Part shown: positions 6,593 through 13,624 of the stretch, in pieces
Layout of the letters: each line of letters opens with the position of its first letter
Position numbering within the stretch: position 1 is the first letter of the stretch
Assembly (NCBI GenBank): GCA_001275005.1
Contig: JWZX01002928.1
Location: forward strand, 1-16,489
Direction: 5' to 3'
Length of the DNA stretch: 16,489 nt
Source of the DNA: Chrysochromulina tobinii
Taxonomy: Eukaryota; Haptophyta; Prymnesiales; Chrysochromulinaceae
Position numbers and translations under genes: made by a program
Notes under the pieces: model-generated
Seen by the model: the letters and a program-made list of their open reading frames with translations, nothing else
Told to the model about the DNA's origin: nothing
The model's database searches: none

Positions 6593-8134
6593 TTAATACC
6601 TCGCCTCGACGCAGCCATCCGCGCGCAGACTGAGCGCCATCTTGGCACCCCACCAAAACGAGACGGAGAAGGAGGTCTCGAGCGAGCGCACGTAGTGCCA
6701 GACGTGGCGCGGGATGTACAGCAGCTCACCCGGCGCCAGGATGCAGTGCATGAACGGAGTGCTCTCCACCAGCGGCTGACGCGCCGGCTGCGGCTGATCA
6801 AGGTCCACGTGGCAGTTGTTGCACAGCGCACCGCTTCGGGGGTAGAGTCGCGACGTGTGCCGCGCCTCATACAACCGCACGTACTTATGGCCAACCACCT
6901 GCGCGAGCGTGTTGTGGTACGGGTCCGTGTGCAGCGGCGAGACGGTCCCAGCCGGCCCAAACCACGCCGAGACGATCGGTGCGAGGGACTGTTCACACTC
7001 TGGCGGGGCTCCTTCATCCTCGGCGGTGCGGGCGGAACAGAAACGCGGTGTGAGGATATCTTCACGGAGGGACGGGATTTGGTCGAAGAGCTGGTACTGA
7101 GCGAGGTAGCCGCAAGCCGCCGCCGCCTCCTCGTCCGCCGCATGCGCCTTGTCTGCAGACACCTCCTCAACTGCGGCCGTTGCCTCCAAGCGCGCCGCCA
7201 TCGCCTTCGCCGTCGGTTTCGTGGGTTTCGTCGATTTCGTCGGTTTCGTCGGTTTCGGCGCCGACGGCGAGCCGCCCAAGGCTTCGTTGGCGGAGTGAGC
7301 TTCGGCGGAGTCAGGCGCGCCTTCCACATAGCGTTCAATGTACTCCGACAGGCTCATGACGCGCTGTGCCCATGAGTCACTCAGGTACGTCGAGGTCGCG
7401 TCCGCAACCGCGTATGTCTCTACGGGCACGAGACGAGTACCTGCCTGCTCCACGAGATACGCCGTCGTCCAGCGGCGCAGCGCGGGCCACTCATCGAGGG
7501 CACCGCAGAGGATCACGGGCCGCGGCGGCGCCTCGATACTGCCTTCCATGTACTGTGCACGGAAAGCCTCTGTGCTGAGCGAACTCGCGTCCACACGAGG
7601 AATTGGTACGCCACCCACCGCCGAGAAGTGCTTGCAGCTGGCCTCGAAGTGCCGCCGGCGCACCGTGGCCGCCTCGCTCGCAGAGGTTGAGCTGTAAGCG
7701 CTGCTCGCAGCATCGGGATCGCTCGTGCGCTTCGTCGCCTCGCGTTGCAGCCGGCCAGCGGCCAAGATCAGCGACTCTGCGTGTGGTGCCCACAACTCTA
7801 TGCCGCCTCGCAAGATGGCAAGATCGAGCGCACGCAGTGCATCCGTGGCCGCCTGATGCACAAGCTCCGGCCTCGATGCCGAAGCCCGCAACCTCGCATC
7901 GGCAAAGTACAGCGACGCAGCTGCATATGCAGCGGCATGAGGTGCGTATGCTGCATGCTCGAGGCCAGCCTCAAGGAACGGGAATGTCGCCTCTCGCGCA
8001 GCGTCGCATGCGGCTTCTGTGCGCTCGCGCTCCGCAGCACGAAGAGCGGTGGCCACATCCGTGTCCAGAGATGCGAGGTCTACCGGCAGCGAGGATAATG
8101 GAGGCGCTGAAGCATCGTCATGAGGACGCTTCAT
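6593..8134 (-). CDS. KDM8: JMJD5/KDM8-like JmjC 2-oxoglutarate oxygenase
   Basis: This is a 513-residue protein with ATG at 8134. The C-terminal JmjC domain matches the JMJD5 pattern closely: GYLAQYQLFDQIPSL (342-356), WFGPAGTVSPLHTDP (391-405), QVVGHKYVRLY (412-422), ILAPGELLYIP (465-475), WHYVRSLETSFSVSFWW (479-495). The expected Fe(II) ligands are His402, Asp404 and His480; Lys417 is the expected 2-oxoglutarate anchor. Upstream, IPRVDASSL (178-186), PPRPVILCGALDEWPALRRW (203-222) and LVPVETY (235-241) are also JMJD5-like. Residues 20-165 form an Ala-rich helical N-domain as in the family. Animal JMJD5 is an arginyl hydroxylase; a histone-demethylase role has been debated. An insert (about 272-341) with a KPT repeat lies ahead of the JmjC core. 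All catalytic residues are present, so the enzyme should be active. Confidence 0.9.
   Translation of the reverse strand: MKRPHDDASAPPLSSLPVDLASLDTDVATALRAAERERTEAACDAAREATFPFLEAGLEHAAYAPHAAAYAAASLYFADARLRASASRPELVHQAATDALRALDLAILRGGIELWAPHAESLILAAGRLQREATKRTSDPDAASSAYSSTSASEAATVRRRHFEASCKHFSAVGGVPIPRVDASSLSTEAFRAQYMEGSIEAPPRPVILCGALDEWPALRRWTTAYLVEQAGTRLVPVETYAVADATSTYLSDSWAQRVMSLSEYIERYVEGAPDSAEAHSANEALGGSPSAPKPTKPTKSTKPTKPTAKAMAARLEATAAVEEVSADKAHAADEEAAAACGYLAQYQLFDQIPSLREDILTPRFCSARTAEDEGAPPECEQSLAPIVSAWFGPAGTVSPLHTDPYHNTLAQVVGHKYVRLYEARHTSRLYPRSGALCNNCHVDLDQPQPARQPLVESTPFMHCILAPGELLYIPRHVWHYVRSLETSFSVSFWWGAKMALSLRADGCVEARY
7212..7256. repeat. 9-bp tandem repeat (5 copies) coding K-P-T units
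   Basis: There are five tandem 9-mers of the type GTCGGTTTC on the plus strand; three are identical and two differ by one base. On the coding strand they give KPTKPTKSTKPTKPT (residues 294-308), inside the JMJD5-like insert. Repeat number is likely variable between strains. Confidence 0.85.
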
Positions 8135-8401
8135 GTGTGAGTACCGGTATAAACATTGGCTGTGAATAGGCTGTTAATACTCAGCCTACTCGGATGCCTA
8201 CTCAGTGCCTACTCTATGGTAGGGCACACAGGATAAGGTGTTGATGATGGGGTTCTGTGAGCTGGAAAGACAGGGAACCGTGAAGTGAGCAAGAAGTGAG
8301 CGCTCAGAACGACGCGAATGAAATGAGGGGCCCACAGAATGGTCCTGTGGTGCTCGATTGGCGTTGCAGACAGCCGAGCCACTTACCCGGTACATACCAC
8401 G
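8135..8401. promoter_or_regulatory. JMJD5-like gene promoter region / ABHD17-like 3' flank
   Basis: This spacer lies between two minus-strand genes. A cluster of three GCCTACTC octamers (8184-8191, 8196-8203, 8207-8214; GAGTAGGC on the gene's strand) sits 50-80 bases upstream of the JMJD5-like ATG, spaced 12 and 11 bases, about one helical turn. This is a reasonable transcription-factor cluster, inferred from spacing and position only. The higher-coordinate side should hold the 3' untranslated region of the hydrolase. Confidence 0.4.
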
Positions 8402-9310
8402 CTACGGCCTTTGCGGTGGAGACAGAGAGTCGAGAAAGTCGCCCACGACCCGAAAGAAAGCCGTTGGGTTTCTCTCGAAGACGTCATTATGGCCCGCACC
8501 CTCGACAAAGTGGGGCTCGCGCCGGAGGTGCGGCGGGCAGAGCCGGTGGAGCCGCACCGAGTGCGACACGTCGATCACCTCATCCTCGGTCCCATGCATG
8601 ATCAACACGGGGCAGCCCACTCTACCGAGCCTTCGGTGGTTTGGGTAGATGTCGCAGCACATGAAGACGAACGGCGGGCCACAAAAGCCCGCCGGCGAGC
8701 AGCAGGGCGCAGGCGCGAGCACACGCAGCCCGCTGAGCAGACCCGACAGCAAGAAGAGGCCGCGCAAGCCCTTGCGCCGCTCGGCGAGCCACGTCGACGG
8801 CCCGGAGCCCACCGACTGGCCGACGAGCACGATCTTGTCGTCGGCCACGCCGCAACTCGACAGGTATGTGTGCGCGGCAGAGATGTCGGCGTAAGTGCCC
8901 GCCTCGGACGGACTTCCGCTCGACGCGCCGTACCCGCAGTAGTCATACGCGACCACGTTCACGTTCAGTTTGAGCGCGAGGAGCTGCAGCAACTCGACGC
9001 ACTCGCCGCAGTCCATCGCGTTGCCATGCGACCAAAGCAGCGTAATGTCGGCACCTTCACTGTGAAAGTGAAAGAGTGCGATGCGTTCACCGTGGCTGGA
9101 CGTGGCGAAGTGCGTCGTCAGCGTGACACCCGGTGGGGGTGGGTGAGGCCTCCCGTCGACCCACTTGAGCTCGACCGACCCATGATTGTTGGAGCTCATG
9201 CGATAAGTTGGATGAGGCGGGTGGAAGGCAAAATGGCTTTGAAGCTGCTGGATGTTGCAGCGCATGCCCGGCAGCACGCATAGAAGCGCACACGAAAGCC
9301 CCGCGCCCAT
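8402..9310 (-). CDS. ABHD17: ABHD17-like acyl-protein thioesterase (depalmitoylase)
   Basis: This is a 302-residue protein with the first true ATG at 9310; the upstream extension to 9331 starts with TTG. It matches the ABHD17/FAM108 family: AFHPPHPTY (28-36), LLWSHGNAMD (91-100), AYDYCGYGASSGSPSE (121-136), VGQSVGSGPS (163-172), CPVLIMHGTEDEVID (233-247), FVEGAGHNDV (268-277). The inferred triad is Ser166, Asp243 and His274. In animals these enzymes remove palmitate from Ras, PSD-95 and related proteins at membranes, and need an N-terminal palmitoylated Cys cluster. Here the N-terminus MGAGLSCALLCVLPGMRC has Gly2/Ser6 for likely myristoylation and Cys7, Cys11 and Cys18 as palmitoylation candidates. 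A Cys-rich insert (about 199-219) is longer than the equivalent loop I recall in animal proteins. Confidence 0.88.
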   Translation of the reverse strand: MGAGLSCALLCVLPGMRCNIQQLQSHFAFHPPHPTYRMSSNNHGSVELKWVDGRPHPPPPGVTLTTHFATSSHGERIALFHFHSEGADITLLWSHGNAMDCGECVELLQLLALKLNVNVVAYDYCGYGASSGSPSEAGTYADISAAHTYLSSCGVADDKIVLVGQSVGSGPSTWLAERRKGLRGLFLLSGLLSGLRVLAPAPCCSPAGFCGPPFVFMCCDIYPNHRRLGRVGCPVLIMHGTEDEVIDVSHSVRLHRLCPPHLRREPHFVEGAGHNDVFERNPTAFFRVVGDFLDSLSPPQRP

Positions 9311-9699
9311 GCGTGTGAATGTTCTATTCAAAACAAATCAAGACAAGTCAAGTCAACACGATCTCAAAAGTGTATACATCGTGTGTGTATCTCGATTATC
9401 TGTCGTGTGCTTCCAGCTGCTCTCTGTCTTTTTCAAGGAAGATAGCCGCGAGACCCCGAGCCGCGCGCATTCACGATTCCCACACAGGTCCGAGGCGGGA
9501 CCGCCCCGCTGACAGGTGTGGGGCACATGGGGCCTTATAAACATGAAAAATAGTAGACCTCTGGACCTCTCCCCCTTGGGTCAAGGCGGCGCAAATCTCT
9601 TCTCGCGCCCGTGTTTCCGGCCGCGGCGGCCGCGGGCCGGCGGCGCCAACCGCCATTGGCATTGCCGATTGCCGCATGCCCGATGTGCCGGGAGCGCCT

Positions 9700-9719
9700 G
9701 CGCGCCGGTCCCGGCGCGC
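9700..9719. repeat. 9-bp GC inverted repeat
   Basis: GCGCGCCGG, TC, CCGGCGCGC: a very GC-rich dyad that would form a stable hairpin in either strand's transcript. It lies roughly 450 bases beyond the stop codon of the EF-hand gene. Function unknown. Confidence 0.5.
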
Positions 9720-10050
9720 CCGAAATGCGCCGCACCGTAACTTTACTCTTTTAGACTCTTTACTCGACTCGCAAGTCGTACGCAAGTGCCAAGTCGCATC
9801 TCTCATGTAATCATATTATCATCGCGCATGCGCCCAGGCGGTAGTGCGCACCTGTCTCCTCGCCGCCTCCCGCATGCTGCACAATCGCTTCTGCTCTCCA
9901 TGGGGACGCCCGCTCGAAGCGCCCTTGCACAATGTTCACAGCCGCCCCCTGCCCACACCCCTGCCTCCTCGCCGCCACCACGGCGCCTGCGCCGCCGGCC
10001 GCGGCGCGTCGTTCCGCCGGCCCCGCTTGAATTGCATGCCTACATGGGTA

Positions 10051-10111
10051 CGCTCAACACGGCGCTCTCCCGCGATGAGTCGCCGCCCCACACGCGCTCA
10101 ACACGGCGCTC
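10051..10111. repeat. 17-bp direct repeat, two copies
   Basis: CGCTCAACACGGCGCTC occurs perfectly at 10051-10067 and 10095-10111, 44 bases apart, just beyond the 3' end of the EF-hand gene. Together with the adjacent CTGACGAAGC units it marks a locally duplicated stretch. Confidence 0.85.
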
Positions 10112-10118
10112 ACGCGGT

Positions 10119-10187
10119 CTGACGAAGCAGCTCCTCTGACGAAGCAGCCCGCCTGACGAAGCCGCTCACGCAGTCTGACGAAGCAGC
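10119..10187. repeat. CTGACGAAGC short repeat array spanning the EF-hand stop codon
   Basis: Four copies of CTGACGAAGC (A/C)GC start at 10119, 10136, 10153 and 10175, spaced 17, 17 and 22 bases. The last copy codes the C-terminal residues (LLRQTA end) of the EF-hand protein. The stop codon (10166-10168) falls between copies three and four, and the other copies lie in its 3' flank. Confidence 0.8.
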
Positions 10188-13100
10188 TCCTCGTGCACGC
10201 GAGGCTTGCGGAAACCGCCAAAGAGGGTAGACTTGTAGAGCTCGGGCGAGAATGGGGCGACCCGCTCGCGGTTCGAGAAGGTCTCCGTCGGGTCGACATC
10301 GGTCGCGAAGGCCACGTAGTTGACCGAGCCGTCGCCGCGGATGTTGTACTTGTCGAACAGGAGCTCGAGCTCGTCGGCGGACGGCTCGATGCCCAGCCGA
10401 GCGAGCCCTTGCACGTACTGGCCGCGCGTGCAGCAGTCGATCATGATAGGAGAGTTGTTGGAGAGCGCGAAGTCGTGGAAGGGCGCCTTGACGTAGACGC
10501 TCCGGATGGCGAAGCGCTGCTTCATCTGGGCAAGCAGCTTCTGCACCTTGGCCTCCTTCTCCGGGCTGAGGGTGATGCGCGTGTGGCCGATCTCGGGCAC
10601 GATAGGGTGCGGCTGTGCCAGCGGCATCTTCTCCAGGCCAGGCATGATGACCACGTCCTTGATGTCCTTGCAAAACTCCTTCCACGAGAAGAAGTACTCG
10701 CCGTCGAGCGTCTCGCGCGCGTACACCTCCTCGAGCAGGTTGAGCTCCGCCTCGGTCGGCGCCTCGTTCGTGTAGTGCATGCCGAAGGCGGCGTTGAGCG
10801 CGCGTCGGAACTGCGGACGCGAGATCGCGCCCATGTTGTGGCGGTCGTAGTCGACGAAGTAGTCGTTGACCGGCACGTTGAACTGGCTGGCCTTCTCCTG
10901 CAGCCGGCGCATCAGCTCCGCAAGGCTCGACGCATCGGGCCGCTGCGACATGAGCCCGGGCACGTTGGCGACGAGCGGAGGGCGTCCCGGCTGCACGAGC
11001 GCCGTCTTGGGCGCCTTGAAGTTGGCGTTTGTCTTGAAGAGCGGCACCTCGGCGCGCTCGAGTGCCTCGCGGTCGGAGCCGCGCTCCTCCGGGTCGACCG
11101 CCACGCAGAAGTCCACGTAGTTGATGAAGCCGTCGCCCTTGTCGTCGAACTTGCGCGTGAGCAGCTCGACCTGCTGCGTGGTCGCCTCGAGACCCAAGCG
11201 AGCGAGGCACTGCGAGAACTGCGACTTGGTCACGTGGTCCACGACGCGGCTCGAGTTGCGGTTGTACTCAGCGTCCGTAAAGAAGGGCTTCACAAGCATA
11301 CGCCTGTCCATGACACGCTTGCGGAAGCGCGACAGGACCCCGGCCACCTCGGTCTCCTCGTCGGTGGTCAGCGGCGCCTTGGGCCGGGGTAGGTGGGCGA
11401 CGAGCGGCGGCGGCTGAGCAGAGGGATTCCTCTCGAGCTTCGTCATGACGAAGATGGAGTCAACGTCGCCGACGAACTTCTTCCAGTTCACGTGCACCAC
11501 GCCCGACTTGCCCACCGCGTACGTGCGCACGAGCAAGTCACTCTCGGCCTGCGAGAGAGGCAGGTGCTTGCCCCACGTCATTACGAGAGACTGCTGGAAT
11601 TGCGGCACGGTGATGGTGCCGTCGCGGTGGCGGTCAAAGTCCTTGAAGACCTCGTCCACGCGCAGCCGCTGCGCCCACGCGCCCCGCTGCAGCTTCTCGA
11701 GCAGCACCTGCAAGTTCGGCGGGTGCTGGGCGCTGTAGGGCGTCAGCACCGGCGCGGGCGCGTCGTTCGTAGTGGGCGGCCGACCCGGCTGCACGTTGAT
11801 GATCGGCCCAGGCACAACACGATCCATGCGGTAGCCGCCCGCGAGGAAGGGCTTGGTGCCGTACTCGGGGTCCTGAGGGAAGGCATGCAGCGTCTGCGCG
11901 CGACCCGAGAAGGCCTCGTAAGGGTCGATGTCGCGCACGAAGGCGACGTAATTGACAGTCCCAAACCCGAGCGTGTCGTAGCGCTCGAAGAGGAGCGCCG
12001 CGTCGTGCGCCTCGATCTCGACGCCAAAGCGCGAGAGCGACTGGAGCATGTTCTGGCGCGTGATGTGGTCCGAGATCTTGACCGAGTGCGACCACTCCCC
12101 GAAGTCGGCAAAGAGCGGCTTCACGAGCACGCGGCGCACCTCGACGCGCTTGCGAAGGTCCGCGAGCAGCTTCTGCACGGCCGCCTCGCGCGCGGGCGGC
12201 TGGAGCGTCACCGGCCGCTGCTCGGCCTTTTTGTACGAGGGCCCGAGCGTCGGGTCCTTTTCCATGCCCCTAGGCGCCTCATTCCCCTTGTTCACGTCGT
12301 CCACGAACTTGCGCCACATGACGTGCTGCGCGCCATGGCGCATCGTCCGCGCGTAGGTCTTGAGGAGCAAATCGATCTCGCCCTCGGAGAGCCCCAAACC
12401 GATCTTGTCGTACGCGAGCATGAGCTGCTTGACGAACTGCGGCTGCGTCACGGTCCCATCGCCGTGCTTGTCGAAGTCGATGAAGTAATCGAACAGGCGT
12501 AGCCGGTGCTGCATGGCCTTGACCTGCAGCTTATCGATCAGCGGCGCGAGCTCTGCGACAGCGGGGTAAACGACCGGGTAGAGGGGCTGGTCGAAGGTGA
12601 TAGGGGTGCGCCCCGGCTGGTCGGGGATCCCGTCCGCGTGGTACAGCTTCTTCCGGAACCCGCTCTTGAGCGGCTTCTCCACGTAGCTGCGCGGCTCGCG
12701 TGCTGAAAAGGTCTTGAGAGCCGGGTCGACCGCGCAGCAGAAGGCAATGTAGTCGACGTAGCCGTCGGAGGCGCCCGCAAAGGCCTTGGTGAGCACCGCG
12801 GTCTCCTCGGCAGAGACCTCGAGCTTCAGCTGGGACAGGCCGTTGCGGAACTGGATCTTGGTCACCTGGTCAATCGCCAGTGTCGAGTTGAGGTTCTTCG
12901 AGTAGTCGTCGAAGATGGGCCGGATGTCGATTTGGCGCGTCTTGACGAGGTGTGCGAGGCGCGCGACGACCGCCTCACACTCGGCCGTCTCCTCGGGCGT
13001 CAGAAGCGGCGACTCGCGCACCAGCGTCGGCGTAAAGTCCATCGTCGTCGAGAACGGGTTCGACTCCATGTTGCTCGTTGTGAAGATCGAATCGATGTCG

Positions 13101-13402
13101 TCGAGAAAGGGCTCGTACCTGACGCGCTTCGGGTCGGTCGGGTCGGCGAAGTGCACGGCGAGCGCCTTGAGCTCCGGATCGCTCATCGCCAGACGTGACT
13201 CCGCGAACGCGGTCCGGAACTTGGCCTCCGTGATGACGCCCGAGCGCAACGGGTCAAAGTCCCTGAAGAACTCGCGAATGCGAATGCGGCCCCTGAAGAT
13301 GTCCTTCTTCAGGCGCTCGATCAGCGCGTGGACGTCCACCTTGGTGGCCGCCGAGAGTGTGCCGATCATATCGGACCGGCCTGGGAAGCGAAGGTCCGCC
13401 AT
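10166..13402 (-). CDS. Large protein of four paired EF-hand-like modules
   Basis: This is a 1078-residue protein, first ATG at 13402 (the extension to 13471 starts with TTG). It is intronless. It consists of four A-B module pairs. A modules carry loops DFDPLRSGVITE (48-59), DFDKHGDGTVTQ (309-320), DFDRHRDGTITV (588-599) and DYDRHNMGAISR (851-862), then a helix pair and a W/Y-x-K-F-x-D-D/I motif. B modules have a long basic helix (KRxxxRRxLVKPxFxD), a helical half, and a loop ending in VNYVAF/INYVDF (476-489, 753-766, 1020-1033). Linkers QPGRTP/QPGRPP recur at 262, 538 and 804. Most loops lack the Glu at position 12, so calcium binding is probably weak or lost in many. Multi-EF-hand proteins of this sort (for example EFCAB6-like) are associated with cilia, so an axonemal role is a guess. 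It is divergent from the SAM-domain gene. Confidence 0.85.
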   Translation of the reverse strand: MADLRFPGRSDMIGTLSAATKVDVHALIERLKKDIFRGRIRIREFFRDFDPLRSGVITEAKFRTAFAESRLAMSDPELKALAVHFADPTDPKRVRYEPFLDDIDSIFTTSNMESNPFSTTMDFTPTLVRESPLLTPEETAECEAVVARLAHLVKTRQIDIRPIFDDYSKNLNSTLAIDQVTKIQFRNGLSQLKLEVSAEETAVLTKAFAGASDGYVDYIAFCCAVDPALKTFSAREPRSYVEKPLKSGFRKKLYHADGIPDQPGRTPITFDQPLYPVVYPAVAELAPLIDKLQVKAMQHRLRLFDYFIDFDKHGDGTVTQPQFVKQLMLAYDKIGLGLSEGEIDLLLKTYARTMRHGAQHVMWRKFVDDVNKGNEAPRGMEKDPTLGPSYKKAEQRPVTLQPPAREAAVQKLLADLRKRVEVRRVLVKPLFADFGEWSHSVKISDHITRQNMLQSLSRFGVEIEAHDAALLFERYDTLGFGTVNYVAFVRDIDPYEAFSGRAQTLHAFPQDPEYGTKPFLAGGYRMDRVVPGPIINVQPGRPPTTNDAPAPVLTPYSAQHPPNLQVLLEKLQRGAWAQRLRVDEVFKDFDRHRDGTITVPQFQQSLVMTWGKHLPLSQAESDLLVRTYAVGKSGVVHVNWKKFVGDVDSIFVMTKLERNPSAQPPPLVAHLPRPKAPLTTDEETEVAGVLSRFRKRVMDRRMLVKPFFTDAEYNRNSSRVVDHVTKSQFSQCLARLGLEATTQQVELLTRKFDDKGDGFINYVDFCVAVDPEERGSDREALERAEVPLFKTNANFKAPKTALVQPGRPPLVANVPGLMSQRPDASSLAELMRRLQEKASQFNVPVNDYFVDYDRHNMGAISRPQFRRALNAAFGMHYTNEAPTEAELNLLEEVYARETLDGEYFFSWKEFCKDIKDVVIMPGLEKMPLAQPHPIVPEIGHTRITLSPEKEAKVQKLLAQMKQRFAIRSVYVKAPFHDFALSNNSPIMIDCCTRGQYVQGLARLGIEPSADELELLFDKYNIRGDGSVNYVAFATDVDPTETFSNRERVAPFSPELYKSTLFGGFRKPRVHEELLRQTA

Positions 13403-13624
13403 CGTCGTGCGCTCAAGCAGAACGGAGCGCAGGGAGGAGGCCGAAACAACTCTCTCGAACAGCGAGCTCAAAACGACGCTTTTTTGAGGAAAAGTCCTCG
13501 TCGCTTCACACGGCGCAAGTTACGCTCGTCCGCGCAACTTCGGCATGCGCGAGGTGCTGCACGGTCGATTTGACGTGATTCGATTTCTCCCGGACTTGAT
13601 TGGAATCGGGTCAGTCCGCTTGGG
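13403..13624. promoter_or_regulatory. Bidirectional promoter region of EF-hand and SAM-domain genes
   Basis: Only 222 bases separate the two divergent ATGs, so the two genes probably share a promoter region. Visible elements are a T-run with a small dyad GAGGA-AAAG-TCCTC (13486-13499) and TGACGTGA (13571-13578), a half CRE-like site. I see no TATA box and no clear RFX X-box. Co-regulation is inferred from spacing. Confidence 0.45.

Larger units (their letters stand above)
9311..10165. other. 855-base intergenic region
   Basis: This region holds the promoter of the ABHD17-like gene (minus strand) and the 3' flank of the EF-hand gene. Next to the hydrolase start, 9311-9470 is A/T-richer, with CAAGT repeats. 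A TTATAA (9535-9540), readable as TTTATAAGG on the minus strand, is a possible TATA element about 225 bases upstream of the ATG. A GC-rich tract contains a strong hairpin (9700-9719), and short CAAGTCG repeats lie at 9770-9796. Open frames here on either strand are Arg/Pro-rich with no domain and are not accepted as genes. Confidence 0.45.

Noticed and set aside
8339-9283. Plus-strand 314-codon open frame opposite the ABHD17-like gene
   Set aside because: It is antisense to a well-supported hydrolase, with no domain and Arg/His-rich composition.
10193-12502. Two long plus-strand open frames (about 399 and 369 codons) opposite the EF-hand gene
   Set aside because: They are antisense shadows caused by strong GC bias at third codon positions. 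They are Arg/Leu/Val/His-rich without domains, while the opposite strand encodes a clear repeat protein.
13055-13066. GGTTCGACTCC, resembling a tRNA T-loop
   Set aside because: It lies inside the EF-hand coding sequence. The flanking bases do not form a 5-bp T stem and no other tRNA arms are visible.
13403-13471. N-terminal extension of the EF-hand protein to 13471
   Set aside because: The extension begins with TTG, not ATG. The same problem applies to extensions at 1778 (GTG), 1806 (TTG), 2916 (GTG) and 9331 (TTG).
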